64,000 nt of DNA from Parasphingorhabdus flavimaris (GCF_013371215.1 NZ_JABWMH010000003.1:186001-250000), one strand, 5' to 3'; counted from the stretch's first letter, positions 53,215 through 62,465 are shown. Numbers and translations are program-made. Notes: generated by a model from the letters alone, not told the origin.

Positions 53215-54609
53215 TCAGAAATAGCGGGCCAATTTGAAATTCACCCGGTGGCGGTTCATTTCGTAGAGGTCGTAATTGCTGTCCACCCGTGAATAATTAT
53301 AGTCTATCGAGGGAGAGAAACCGAGGAATTTGATTTTGCGGCTGCCGATATAGGCGCGTCCGAAGCTTCTCCAGTCGTCCCGGTTTTCTGTCGAATAGAG
53401 GAGTAATGGTGCATCAAATTCGGAACGACTGATGCTGGCTGAGACACCTGCATTCAGGCCGAGAGGCAATTCACCACCGATGCCCAGATTCATGCCATAG
53501 TTGAAACTCGAGAACCCGGCTTCGTTGAGCAGATCGCGCCTCGCGAAGATACTGGCAGACGCAATCAGGGATTTTCCGATTAGCTGCTCATATGTGACAT
53601 TCGCGCCGAGTTGCCAGCCGCTATAGGCGTTGCTGAGCTGCGATTCTGTCCGGCGAGCATCCAATTCAAATCCCAGTCGCTGTCCTTCATTCAGTGCCTG
53701 TTGGTAGCCGATCCGACCGCCATATTCCCGAGTGGCCAATCTACCGCCATACCAGCGCTGAAGACCGACTGCCTGCAGCGAAAGGCTGGCATAGCGAGCG
53801 ACGCGAAGCTCAGGGCCAGCAGCGACCTGAACAACAATATCGTCGGCTTCCTTGCCGTTATAATTGATGATTTTGCTGTCGGCATCGAACAACAGGGCTA
53901 CACGATCACTGGCTTTCACGCGAACGCCGCCGGAAAACCCAGCTGTCTGGCCGACGCCGGAACGTTCGCGTGCGTTTTCGTCCAGCTGCAGAGGGAGTTT
54001 GATCGGGCCGAAGTTGATATCGATGGTTTCGGCGCTGGTGGCGCCGTTGATATTGGTATCCGGGGCAAAGCCGAAGTCGAAACTGAAGCGCCAGACCCGC
54101 TGGTCGCGCAAGATACTGCGGGTATTGCGAATAGTCCGCGCGATTTCATCCGGCAGGTTTTCGTCATTCTGGGCGAGCCGGAAATGATAGTCCGCGCTGG
54201 CCTCCTTGCCAGTCATCAGATAGGCTCTCGCGAGTTCCAGACGAACACGGGTCTGTCCCGGGTTTTCGTCCAGAATCGAGCGGAACTTTGTGATCGCTCC
54301 GTCGGTATCGCCGGTCTCGATAGCGATGTAGCCAGCCAGAAATCGCTGTTGTATCTGCATTTCGGGAACTTGTCCCAAAGCCTCGACCATCGGCAGAGCT
54401 GCCTGATATTGCTTGGCATGGATCAGGGCTTCGGCTTTGGCCAGAAGCTGCTGGGGCGTTACCCGAACATGGCATTGGCCAGCATCGTCGCAGGAAGGCT
54501 GAACAACAGCGGCGATGTCTGTTGTCGAGCCGGCTGTTGCCGCACTCGATGCCGTCGCGAGAACGAAAGACGCAACTGTGGCTTTGACCAATTTGGCGGA
54601 ACGGGACAT
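53215..54609 (-). CDS. Slam-type surface lipoprotein assembly modifier
   Basis: A 464-residue outer-membrane protein: signal peptide ending near TAGSTTD, an N-terminal TPR-like domain (about 50-165; LLAKAEALIHAKQYQAALPMVEAL, FLAGYIAIETGDTDGAI) and a C-terminal DUF560-like barrel (about 170-464; FDFGFAPDTNING, ending in aromatic RYF). This arrangement is the Slam family, which moves specific lipoproteins to the cell surface. The partner lipoprotein gene ends nine bases upstream. Family assignment is fairly sure; substrate inferred. Confidence 0.85.
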   Translation of the reverse strand: MSRSAKLVKATVASFVLATASSAATAGSTTDIAAVVQPSCDDAGQCHVRVTPQQLLAKAEALIHAKQYQAALPMVEALGQVPEMQIQQRFLAGYIAIETGDTDGAITKFRSILDENPGQTRVRLELARAYLMTGKEASADYHFRLAQNDENLPDEIARTIRNTRSILRDQRVWRFSFDFGFAPDTNINGATSAETIDINFGPIKLPLQLDENARERSGVGQTAGFSGGVRVKASDRVALLFDADSKIINYNGKEADDIVVQVAAGPELRVARYASLSLQAVGLQRWYGGRLATREYGGRIGYQQALNEGQRLGFELDARRTESQLSNAYSGWQLGANVTYEQLIGKSLIASASIFARRDLLNEAGFSSFNYGMNLGIGGELPLGLNAGVSASISRSEFDAPLLLYSTENRDDWRSFGRAYIGSRKIKFLGFSPSIDYNYSRVDSNYDLYEMNRHRVNFKLARYF

Positions 54610-54618
54610 GGCTAGCCT

Positions 54619-55875
54619 TTAAGGTTTCTTGCCGACAAACGTTCCCAGAATATCGATTCTCTCGTCAGGTGTGCCACCAACAATCCGGTAGCCGCCACCC
54701 AGTTCTGCTGCATTGGGGCCATAAAAGGCACCGTCAATGCTTGAGCCAGCAATCACCATGTCGAGACGGGCACCGCCCGGATTGACGAACCATGCTTCGT
54801 TAAACTGCCCGAAGAAGCCTCCGGCGGATACCAGATTGATATCGCCTGCGCCGTTGGCGCGGAACTGGGCGTTCTGGAGAATAGTGTGCTGACGGCTCGT
54901 GCCGTCAAACAAAGGCGCTCCGACCGTGCCGTCTAGCGATAGCGAGAATGTATTGGCGCCGAAATCTACATTGGTGGTTGCGCGGCCTGCGATCCACTGG
55001 AAATAGGTATCGAAATTGCCAATGGTATCGGGCTGGTCGTTGAACACCATCGACGCAAGCATCGTGCCCTCGAACGTTCCTGTCCCTGTCGTTGGCACAT
55101 TGTCGCTCGCGGTAAGCTGACCAAAAGCGAAGGCTCCCCGTTCGAACTGACTATTCTGTTCGATATATTCCGTCGTCGATCCGTCGGCATTATCAATTGT
55201 GATATTGTTGACGGTCGCCCTGTTCCGCAAATATCCGGCAAAAGACACGTAGTCGGTCTCTGTTCCGGGCGTCTGGTAGAAAAATGTCGTCCCCTCGTAG
55301 GTTCCGGGCTGACCAGGGTCTACAAGACCGAAAACAAATTCGCCCGGCACAGGGGTTGTCACATTATTGGCGGACCCGGATTCCAGATAGTTGATACCCT
55401 GAACCCCGAATTGGGCCGATCCCAGGTTGGGTGTGCCGATTTGAGGTTCGACGATCCCTCCGAAATCAGTGCGGTGCAAGGGGTCCTGAAAGCGGCTCAC
55501 GGCGGACGTTCCTGCCAACGGATTGGTGAAGGTCACGTCGAAAATCGCGTCGCGCGGATTATAGGCAATGGTCAAGGCGCTGTTGCGAACCGTCGTGGCA
55601 TCGCCCTGATATAATTGACCAGTCTGACCTGCGCCGGGATCACTGGGCGAGTCCACCCTGTAGTTATAGCTGTGAGAAGCGCCAACGGCCGTATAGGTTT
55701 TAGGTTCGGTCGGGTCGACAAATGTGTGGGCCGTTCCGCCTCCGGTCCCGCCCCCTGTTCCGCCGCCGCCTGTGCCGCCCCCGGTTGGAGGCGCAGTGCT
55801 GCCGACCGATTGAGGTCCGGCTCCACCGCAAGCGGCGAGCATCGTTGTCGTGGCGAGCAAAATTAGTAAGCGCAT
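54619..55875 (-). CDS. Surface lipoprotein with TbpB-like C-terminal barrel
   Basis: A 418-residue lipoprotein: signal peptide with lipobox LAAC, a Gly-rich flexible linker (GGGTGGGGTGGG), a beta-rich body and a C-terminus with GAFYGPNAAELGG and IDILGTFVGKKP. The last matches the FYGPxAxE pattern of TbpB-like beta-barrel domains. Such lipoproteins are typical Slam substrates, and the slam gene follows directly. Ligand unknown. GAGGAA lies about ten bases before the ATG and overlaps a direct repeat. Confidence 0.82.
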   Translation of the reverse strand: MRLLILLATTTMLAACGGAGPQSVGSTAPPTGGGTGGGGTGGGTGGGTAHTFVDPTEPKTYTAVGASHSYNYRVDSPSDPGAGQTGQLYQGDATTVRNSALTIAYNPRDAIFDVTFTNPLAGTSAVSRFQDPLHRTDFGGIVEPQIGTPNLGSAQFGVQGINYLESGSANNVTTPVPGEFVFGLVDPGQPGTYEGTTFFYQTPGTETDYVSFAGYLRNRATVNNITIDNADGSTTEYIEQNSQFERGAFAFGQLTASDNVPTTGTGTFEGTMLASMVFNDQPDTIGNFDTYFQWIAGRATTNVDFGANTFSLSLDGTVGAPLFDGTSRQHTILQNAQFRANGAGDINLVSAGGFFGQFNEAWFVNPGGARLDMVIAGSSIDGAFYGPNAAELGGGYRIVGGTPDERIDILGTFVGKKP

Positions 55876-55888
55876 CGGAAATATTCCT

Positions 55889-55907
55889 CACATGAGTTCC
55901 ACATGAG
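55889..55907 (-). repeat. Direct repeat of CACATGAG at the start of the lipoprotein gene
   Basis: CACATGAG occurs at 55889-55896 and 55900-55907, 11 bases apart, in the leader of the surface-lipoprotein gene; the copy nearest the gene overlaps its Shine-Dalgarno. Could be an operator or a chance. Confidence 0.35.
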
Positions 55908-56027
55908 GGCGGTGCTATCATTTCAATGGTTAAATTCGCGTAAACCATAAGCGATATTCACGGGATATGCCCGCCCCCTGACGGGGTTAATCGCATGATC
56001 ACCTAACCACGGCCCCAAAAACTATGG

Positions 56028-56804
56028 TTACTTTCCGCGCTTCTTTCGTTCACTATTGAGGTCGAGCACTTCGCTTTCGCCTTCCGGGAACAGGCCCAGT
56101 CGACGGGCAACTTCCTGATAGGCTTCGGCTTCGCCGCCAAGATCGCGACGGAACCGGTCCTTGTCGAGCTTTTCATTGGTCTTGATATCCCACAGTCTGC
56201 AACCGTCGGGGCTGATTTCGTCGGCCAGAATGATCCGCGAGAAATCACCTTCGAAAACCCGTCCGAATTCGAGCTTGAAATCGACCAGCTTGATCCCGAT
56301 CCCGGCAAACATGCCGGCCATGAAGTCGTTGATCCGGATGGCCATGGCAGAAATATCCTGCATCTCTTCCTGGCTCGCCCAGCCGAAGCAGGCGATATGT
56401 TCTTCCGCGACCAGCGGATCGCCCAGCGCGTCATCCTTGTAGCAATATTCCAGCAATGTGTGCGGGAGCGGTGTGCCTTCTTCGATGCCGAGACGCTTGG
56501 AAAGAGATCCGGCAGCAACGTTGCGGACGATCACTTCGATCGGAACGATCTCGACCTGTTTGACGAGCTGTTCGCGCATGTTGAGGCGGCGGATGAAGTG
56601 GCTGGGGATGCCGATATGGCCGAGCAGGGTGAAAATATGCTCGCTGATCCGGTTGTTGATCACGCCCTTGCCGTTGATCGTGCCTTTTTTCTCGGCGTTG
56701 AAAGCGGTCGCATCGTCCTTGAAATACTGAATTATGGTGCCGGGCTCCGGGCCTTCATAAAGAATTTTGGCCTTGCCTTCGTAAATTTGGCGACGACGGG
56801 ACAT
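56028..56804 (-). CDS. purC: Phosphoribosylaminoimidazole-succinocarboxamide synthase
   Basis: SAICAR synthase, step 8 of purine synthesis: a 258-residue protein with [45 protein letters not shown] and VDFKLEFGR. In many alphaproteobacteria purC, purS and purQ are adjacent; here two unrelated genes separate purC from purSQ. Confidence 0.96.
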   Translation of the reverse strand: MSRRRQIYEGKAKILYEGPEPGTIIQYFKDDATAFNAEKKGTINGKGVINNRISEHIFTLLGHIGIPSHFIRRLNMREQLVKQVEIVPIEVIVRNVAAGSLSKRLGIEEGTPLPHTLLEYCYKDDALGDPLVAEEHIACFGWASQEEMQDISAMAIRINDFMAGMFAGIGIKLVDFKLEFGRVFEGDFSRIILADEISPDGCRLWDIKTNEKLDKDRFRRDLGGEAEAYQEVARRLGLFPEGESEVLDLNSERKKRGK

Positions 56805-56978
56805 TGCTGGTTTCCACTTCGCGAAGAGAGCGACAAAAAATCATGCCCCGATTGTTCGAATCATGGCTGATTGAACGGATCGGGGCAACCGAGCCTTCCT
56901 ATATGCGAAACCCGCTTGCGGCGCAATCAATCCCGTTTCATGATGGTTAACCCGGTGAACGGAAGGATTGCCAACGCT

Positions 56979-57443
56979 ATGGCCAAATATGATACTATCA
57001 ATGAAGTTCTGGACACGCTTTATGACTGCATATCCGGACCACCGGGCGGGCAGGACTGGGAGCGGGACCGGGAAATCTATCATCCGCGCTGCGTGCTTGT
57101 CCGTACCAGGATCGAGAATGGCAAGCCGGTCGCCTATCCGTTCAGCTTTGATGAATTTGTCGAGGCGACGATCCCGTTGCTGGAAGGCAAATCCTTTTAC
57201 GAGATCGAAATCGGACGCAAGGTCGATGTTTTCGGGCAGGTTGCCCATGTCTATTCCAGCTATGAAGCCCGCGAGACGCCTGATCATCCCGCAATCCAGT
57301 TCCGCGGCGTGAACATGATCCATCTCTGGAATGATGATATGGGAGAGGATGGGAAGCCGAGTGGTCGCTGGTGGATCATGGGCATCATCTGGGACAATGA
57401 GCGGGAAGGCCTGGATTTGCCGGGAGAGTGGCTGCAGCGTTGA
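56979..57443 (+). CDS. NTF2-like (SnoaL-type) protein
   Basis: A 154-residue soluble protein with helical start YDTINEVLDTLYDCISG and a cone-shaped beta-sheet pattern (FYEIEIGRKVDVFGQVAHVYSSYEARETP). The ATG at 56979 is taken because similar proteins begin with a short MxKxDTI N-terminus; earlier in-frame ATG codons at 56940 and 56943 exist. Function unknown; its stop overlaps the ceramidase-like gene. Confidence 0.7.
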   Translation: MAKYDTINEVLDTLYDCISGPPGGQDWERDREIYHPRCVLVRTRIENGKPVAYPFSFDEFVEATIPLLEGKSFYEIEIGRKVDVFGQVAHVYSSYEARETPDHPAIQFRGVNMIHLWNDDMGEDGKPSGRWWIMGIIWDNEREGLDLPGEWLQR

Positions 57444-58222
57444 CCGGCATATCCGCAAAGCTGTTTATCGCGCTGGTGCTTACAGCGGTGCCGGCGGCGG
57501 GAACAATTGCATTGCTCATGCTTCTGGGTCCCGACTGGTCGCGTTTTGCCGCAGCAACCTGCACCGAAACCAGATGCTTTTGCGAGATGCCCAGAACCGG
57601 TGCAACGCTATTGCAGCCTTCCAATAGCCTTTCTTCGTTCGGCTTTGTCTTCGTCGGTTTCCTGATGATGTTGCTAGCCTGGTCTCGGGGCTGGATGTCG
57701 GCCTTGTCTCCGCTTGCGGCCAGCGCATTGGGTGTCGCTGCAATCATTACCGGCATCGGATCGGTCCTGCTTCACGCAACGCTCACCTTGTGGGGGCAGT
57801 TTTTCGATGTGCTGGGCATGTATCTGGTCAGCGGATTCTTTCTGATCTATGCGCTCGCGAAATGGCAGGGCATCGATGATCGGCGGGCAATGCTATACTA
57901 TGTCCTGATTTGCGTCGTTCTTGTGGCTATCCTCTATGCAGTGCCCGAAGTTCGCCGCTGGCTCTTCGCGGTTATTTTGCTGGCCGCAATCATCCTGGAG
58001 CTCGGATTTGCCAGACCGCTGCGACCGAATGTCCGGACCGGCTATTATCTTGCCGGACTTGTCGCGAATATTGTTGCCTTCACGATCTGGAATCTGGACC
58101 AGCGCGGCCAGCTTTGCAGCCCCGAGAGCCTGTTGCAGGGCCATGGGGTCTGGCACCTTCTCGGTGCGGTCGCCTTGTGGTTCGCGTTTCTCTATTATCG
58201 CAGCGAGCGGCGCGTGACGTAG
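57428..58222 (+). CDS. Ceramidase-family (CREST) membrane protein
   Basis: A 264-residue membrane protein with seven helices. CREST/alkaline-ceramidase residues are visible: S-rich QPSNSLSSFGFVFVG near 65, H and D in LLHATLTLWGQFFDVLGMY (about 115-135), and HGVWHLLGA near 240. Alkaline ceramidases hydrolyse ceramide with a metal; activity here is inferred. Start uncertain: GTG at 57428 is given, TTG at 57440 overlaps the previous stop with better Shine-Dalgarno spacing. Sphingomonads carry sphingolipids, so relevant. Confidence 0.75.
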   Translation: MAAALTGISAKLFIALVLTAVPAAGTIALLMLLGPDWSRFAAATCTETRCFCEMPRTGATLLQPSNSLSSFGFVFVGFLMMLLAWSRGWMSALSPLAASALGVAAIITGIGSVLLHATLTLWGQFFDVLGMYLVSGFFLIYALAKWQGIDDRRAMLYYVLICVVLVAILYAVPEVRRWLFAVILLAAIILELGFARPLRPNVRTGYYLAGLVANIVAFTIWNLDQRGQLCSPESLLQGHGVWHLLGAVALWFAFLYYRSERRVT

Positions 58223-58307
58223 AATCGTTGCCGAGGGATCCTGTTCCTTCGTCATTCCACAAATTTCCCCCTACCAACCCTGAATCCACCCTGCTATCGC
58301 TCGTCGC

Positions 58308-60581
58308 ATGAGTGATGTAACCGATGCGCCCGAAGCGGCTCCCGAAGATGAATTTGACGCGATAGTCGAGGCCCCCTTTGATGCGGCGCTGTCCGAACGC
58401 TACCTGATTTACGCGATGTCGACGATCACCGCGCGGTCGCTGCCGGATCTGCGCGACGGGCTGAAGCCCGTGCATCGGCGGCTCTTGTGGGCAATGCGTT
58501 TGCTCAAGCTTGACCCGTCACAGGGTTACAAGAAATGCGCCCGTGTGGTCGGTGATGTCATCGGTAAATATCACCCGCATGGCGACCAGTCGGTCTATGA
58601 CGCGATGGTCCGCCTCGCCCAGACCTTCTCGCTGCGCTATCCGCTGGTGGATGGTCAGGGGAATTTCGGCAATATCGATGGCGATAATGCCGCGGCCTAC
58701 CGTTACACGGAAGCCCGGCTGACCCGCACCGCGATCGAGCTGATGCACGGGCTTGACGAAGGCACGGTTGATTTCAAGCCCACCTATAACGGCGAAGACG
58801 AAGAGCCCGAGGTCATGCCGGGGCTCTTCCCCAATCTGCTGGCCAATGGCGCGAGCGGTATTGCGGTCGGTATGGCGACCAGCATTCCATCGCACAATGT
58901 CCACGAGATCATCGATGCGGCTACGCTGCTGATCGATTCTCCCAAGGCCGAACATGCCGAGATCATGGAGATCATCAAGGGACCGGACCTTGCAACCGGC
59001 GGGACGCTGGTCGATCCCAAATCGGTGATCGATGCCGCCTATGAGAGCGGGCGCGGCGCTATGCGGGTGCGCTGCAAATGGGAGAAGGAAGACGCCGAGG
59101 GGCGGGGTGCGTGGCAGATTGTCGTTACCGAGATTCCCTATCAGGTGCAAAAGGGCAAGCTGATCGAGCAGATTGCCCAGATCATCGCTGACAAGAAATT
59201 GCCGATTCTTGCCGATATCCGTGACGAATCCGACGAGCATGTGCGGATCATATTGGAACCGAAAAGCCGGGCGGTCGATCCCGATGATCTGATGAACGCG
59301 CTGTTCCGGATGTCCGATCTGGAAAACCGCTTCTCGCTCAACATGAATGTGCTCGACAAGGACCGGGTTCCGAAGGTGATGGGCATCAGCGAAGTGCTGA
59401 AGCACTGGATCGTCCATCAGATCGAAGTGCTGGTCCGCCGTTCGCAGCACCGGCTCGACAAGATCGATGCCCGGCTGGAGCTGCTCGAGGGCTATATCGT
59501 CGCCTATCTCAATCTCGACCGGGTGATCGAGATTATTCGTAATTTTGACGAGCCCAAGCCGATGTTGATGGAAGAGTTCAAGCTCACCGACCGTCAGGCG
59601 GAGGCGATCCTCAACATGCGGCTGCGGTCGTTGCGCAAGCTTGAAGAGATGGAATTGCGCAGCGAGCTGGATAAGCTGCTCGAAGAACGCGAAGGCCTTG
59701 AGAAGCTGATCGAAAGTCCTGCGCGACAAAAGACAAAGCTCAAGAAGGACCTCGCTGATCTCCGGAAGCTCTATGCCGAGGACACGGCATTGGGCGCCCG
59801 GCGTACAATGCTGATCGAAGCGGCGCCGGCACGCGAAATATCGCTCGAAGCCTTTATCGAAAAGGAACCGGTCACCGTGATCATGTCGCAGCGCGGCTGG
59901 ATCAAGGCAATGAAGGGTCATGCCGATCTCTCCGCACCGGACGGTTTCAAGTTCAAGGAGGGCGACGGTCCGAAATATGCCTTCCACGCGCAGACCACCG
60001 ACAAGTTGCTGATGTGCTGCGATAACGGACGCTTCTATACTCTTGGCGCGGACAAGCTGCCGGGTGCGCGCGGCTTTGGTGAGCCGGTCGGCTCAATGGT
60101 CGATCTCGACGCCAATGCCGAGCCGATGACGTTGATGGTTGCGGACATGAAGGGGAAGCTCCTGATCGCTTCCAGCTGGGGACGCGGATTCGTCTGCAAT
60201 ATTTCCGATGTGGTTGCAGAAACCAAGAAGGGACGTCAGGTCGTGAACCTTAAAGGGGATGCGCGACTGTTGGTTGTGCGCAAAATCCCGGAAGGCGCAA
60301 ACCGCGTCGCGGCGATAGGCGAAAACCGCAAGCTGGTTGTCTTCTCGCTCAGCGAAATGCCGGAAATGGCCAAGGGGCAAGGCGTCATGTTGCAGCGCTA
60401 CAAGGATGGCGGCCTCTCGGATGCGACTGTGTTCAATGACGAGGACGGCCTGAGCTGGGCGATGGGCGGCGAAACCGGCCGCACCAGGACCGAGAACGAC
60501 CTGACCATGTGGCGGGTTGCGCGCGGGGCGGCCGGACGATTGCCGCCTACCGGTTTCCCCAAGAATGGCAAGTTTGACTGA
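58308..60581 (+). CDS. parC: DNA topoisomerase IV subunit A
   Basis: A 757-residue type II topoisomerase subunit that decatenates chromosomes. ARSLPDLRDGLKPVHRRLLWAM near residue 43, the quinolone region PHGDQSVYDAMVRLAQ and the catalytic Tyr Y133 in AAAYRYTEAR. C-terminal beta-pinwheel is present. ParE is not in this window. Confidence 0.96.
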   Translation: MSDVTDAPEAAPEDEFDAIVEAPFDAALSERYLIYAMSTITARSLPDLRDGLKPVHRRLLWAMRLLKLDPSQGYKKCARVVGDVIGKYHPHGDQSVYDAMVRLAQTFSLRYPLVDGQGNFGNIDGDNAAAYRYTEARLTRTAIELMHGLDEGTVDFKPTYNGEDEEPEVMPGLFPNLLANGASGIAVGMATSIPSHNVHEIIDAATLLIDSPKAEHAEIMEIIKGPDLATGGTLVDPKSVIDAAYESGRGAMRVRCKWEKEDAEGRGAWQIVVTEIPYQVQKGKLIEQIAQIIADKKLPILADIRDESDEHVRIILEPKSRAVDPDDLMNALFRMSDLENRFSLNMNVLDKDRVPKVMGISEVLKHWIVHQIEVLVRRSQHRLDKIDARLELLEGYIVAYLNLDRVIEIIRNFDEPKPMLMEEFKLTDRQAEAILNMRLRSLRKLEEMELRSELDKLLEEREGLEKLIESPARQKTKLKKDLADLRKLYAEDTALGARRTMLIEAAPAREISLEAFIEKEPVTVIMSQRGWIKAMKGHADLSAPDGFKFKEGDGPKYAFHAQTTDKLLMCCDNGRFYTLGADKLPGARGFGEPVGSMVDLDANAEPMTLMVADMKGKLLIASSWGRGFVCNISDVVAETKKGRQVVNLKGDARLLVVRKIPEGANRVAAIGENRKLVVFSLSEMPEMAKGQGVMLQRYKDGGLSDATVFNDEDGLSWAMGGETGRTRTENDLTMWRVARGAAGRLPPTGFPKNGKFD

Positions 60582-61057
60582 CGCCAGACAAGATGTCATT
60601 TTCCCAGACCCAATCAGGAAGATGTCAACGTGCAGATATTCCGAGATTTGGTGCGAATGGCTTGAAAAAGCTTTGAAGTCTGCGATGAATAGGCCGATTG
60701 GTTCGCAAAATTTCGAGTGAATTGCTTTTTTACAATCTGCATAACTGTTCTGATACTGCTAACATTGTCATGCTCACTTGATACGGATTTCTTCGAGGTT
60801 GGCGCTTCTCTGTCAAAAGACCCGTTTTCTGGCCGAAAGTGAGTATTTTACTAATCTTGTAGATGATGATTTGGGAAAAAATATGTTGATAGCCCTGACA
60901 TTCACTGATTCTTTATTGGAGCCGACGCAAAAATGCCGAACCTCGTCTTGATTGTGACGCGCTATTTGGAAATAGTTGACTTGATGAAAAAAATTCGTCA
61001 TCTAGATCGCGTCTGATTTCGGCGCTCCACGTATGACAGGAAGAATTTTCTAAACCG
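60582..61057. other. AT-rich intergenic region, no gene seen
   Basis: About 475 bases between parC and the small frame at 61058. It is richer in A/T than the surroundings and has TTGACT (60978-60983), a possible -35, but no clear -10. No convincing frame, terminator or RNA; foreign origin or a regulatory leader are possible. Confidence 0.4.
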
Positions 61058-61231
61058 ATGAGCAGAGATAAAGAGACCTTGTGCGAATGGATCGATCGGC
61101 TCGAGCAGATTTTGGCGCAGCTCGATTCTATCGATGCCAATATCGCGGCAATCCATGTCGATATTGCGATATTGGAACTTTGTCAGATGGCGGAAGTTGA
61201 ACGGGCCGGCGGGTCGATAAAAGCGGCCTAG
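61058..61231 (+). CDS. Small hypothetical protein
   Basis: A 57-residue frame, start ATG at 61058, rich in Glu, Asp, Leu and Ile with a helical pattern (RLEQILAQLDSIDANIAAIHVDIAILEL). Weak Shine-Dalgarno, AGGAAG about 14 bases upstream. It ends 19 bases from the stop of the convergent MarR-like gene. Possibly real; no family recognised. Confidence 0.5.
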   Translation: MSRDKETLCEWIDRLEQILAQLDSIDANIAAIHVDIAILELCQMAEVERAGGSIKAA

Positions 61232-61250
61232 CATTCACAATCCAGCGAGT

Positions 61251-61718
61251 TCAGAACTCGGCGAGCTCGCGCCCGATGTTTCTAAGAGCATTGCTGGTCT
61301 GGGCATCGCCATATGCAGTCAGCTTCAGCACCACCTGTCCTTCGTCTTGCGGTTCTTGTGATTTAGCCACGAGTCCCAGATTGGCCAGATAATCGACATA
61401 TCGGGCCATAGTGCTGAGCGCCATGTTGTGCGTGATTGCAAGGCCATGCGCGGTGACGGGTGTTCCCGAGCTTTTGGCGGCGGCCAGGCCGACTAGAATG
61501 TGCCAGGAAATATCGTCAATATCGGACATAATGGCCCGGAATTGTTCTGATCTTATTACCCGGCTTTTCAACAATAGTTCCGCGGTTCTGGAGATGTCTA
61601 CGTCGCGTCTCGGGTCTTTTGCAAATGTCGGGGTCCGGAATTGAATCCGCTGGAGGGGGCTGTCGATTGGCTGGCCAGTATTGGTGTCGCTGGCGACCAA
61701 ATTCTTGTGCTGACGCAT
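61251..61718 (-). CDS. MarR-like winged-helix regulator
   Basis: A 155-residue protein with a winged-helix pattern: SWHILVGLAAAKSSGTPVTAHGLA, then NMALSTMARYVDYLANLGLVAKS (recognition helix and wing). GGGAG precedes the ATG at 61718. Divergent from the TetR gene, sharing the palindrome at 61759-61772. Ligand unknown. Confidence 0.7.
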   Translation of the reverse strand: MRQHKNLVASDTNTGQPIDSPLQRIQFRTPTFAKDPRRDVDISRTAELLLKSRVIRSEQFRAIMSDIDDISWHILVGLAAAKSSGTPVTAHGLAITHNMALSTMARYVDYLANLGLVAKSQEPQDEGQVVLKLTAYGDAQTSNALRNIGRELAEF

Positions 61719-61758
61719 ATATACTCCCGTCGCATAATCACTTCAAAAAGCTCTACCA

Positions 61759-61772
61759 ACCGAACGCTCGGT
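61759..61772. promoter_or_regulatory. TetR-type operator palindrome
   Basis: ACCGAACGCTCGGT is an inverted repeat (ACCGA/TCGGT) of the form common for TetR-family dimers. It lies 40 bases upstream of the MarR-like gene and about 80 upstream of the TetR gene, so both may be controlled by the TetR protein. Confidence 0.6.
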
Positions 61773-61850
61773 AGTCAACTTCGTTGAACGCCAATATACG
61801 CGAATGCCTGAGAAAAAATGCCATTGTAGAGAAGGGGATAGAGGTGCTAT

Positions 61851-62465
61851 GTGCGAACTATGGCAGATGTGACAACGATAACAACAAAGACGGCAATTAT
61901 GAACGCGGCGGAAGATGCTGTGCGTAAAAGAGGGTATAACGGATTCAGTCTCGATGAAGTCGCGGGTGAAGTTGGGATACAGAAATCCAGCATCTACTAT
62001 CATTTTTCTTCGAAGTCGGATCTGATCACGGCGTTAGTCAGACGGTTCTCCGATCAGATATTTTCTTTTCTCGACGATGCCGCGGCCACTGAAAATCGGG
62101 CTGGCGATCGTTTGATGAAATATCTTCTGGAAACGAGAAGTCTGATCGAGGAAGGAGAATCAATCTGTCTGTCGGTCGCGCTCAATATTGACCAGCAGAG
62201 CCTGCAGGCAAAAATCGTCGATGATCTGCTATTATTTCATCAAGTCAATATCGACTGGCTTTCCCAGACATTCGAGCTTGGCCGGCAGGACGGCAGCATA
62301 AGAAATATCGGCGATCCCGTAGAAGAGGCAAACGCCTGTCTTGCTCTGGTTGACGGCGCCCAATTGATGGCTCGGGCCCATCAGAATGCGGAATTATACG
62401 ATCAAGCGACAGGCCTGCTGCGTTCCAGAATTGTTGCCTCAGCCGGGAAAGATGTCACAAATTAG
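61851..62465 (+). CDS. TetR/AcrR family transcriptional regulator
   Basis: A 204-residue regulator: N-terminal HTH NAAEDAVRKRGYNGFSLDEVAGEVGIQKSSIYYHFSSKSDLI and an all-helical C-terminal ligand domain. GTG at 61851 has GAGG six bases upstream; the ATG at 61860 is the alternative. Divergent from the MarR-like gene. Possibly represses itself and its neighbour through the 61759 palindrome. Confidence 0.88.
   Translation: MRTMADVTTITTKTAIMNAAEDAVRKRGYNGFSLDEVAGEVGIQKSSIYYHFSSKSDLITALVRRFSDQIFSFLDDAAATENRAGDRLMKYLLETRSLIEEGESICLSVALNIDQQSLQAKIVDDLLLFHQVNIDWLSQTFELGRQDGSIRNIGDPVEEANACLALVDGAQLMARAHQNAELYDQATGLLRSRIVASAGKDVTN

Noticed and set aside
58518-59987. 489-codon minus-strand frame within parC
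   Set aside because: Antisense to parC, no motif.
60813-61001. 62-codon minus-strand frame in the AT-rich gap
   Set aside because: No Shine-Dalgarno or motif; typical chance frame in AT-rich DNA.
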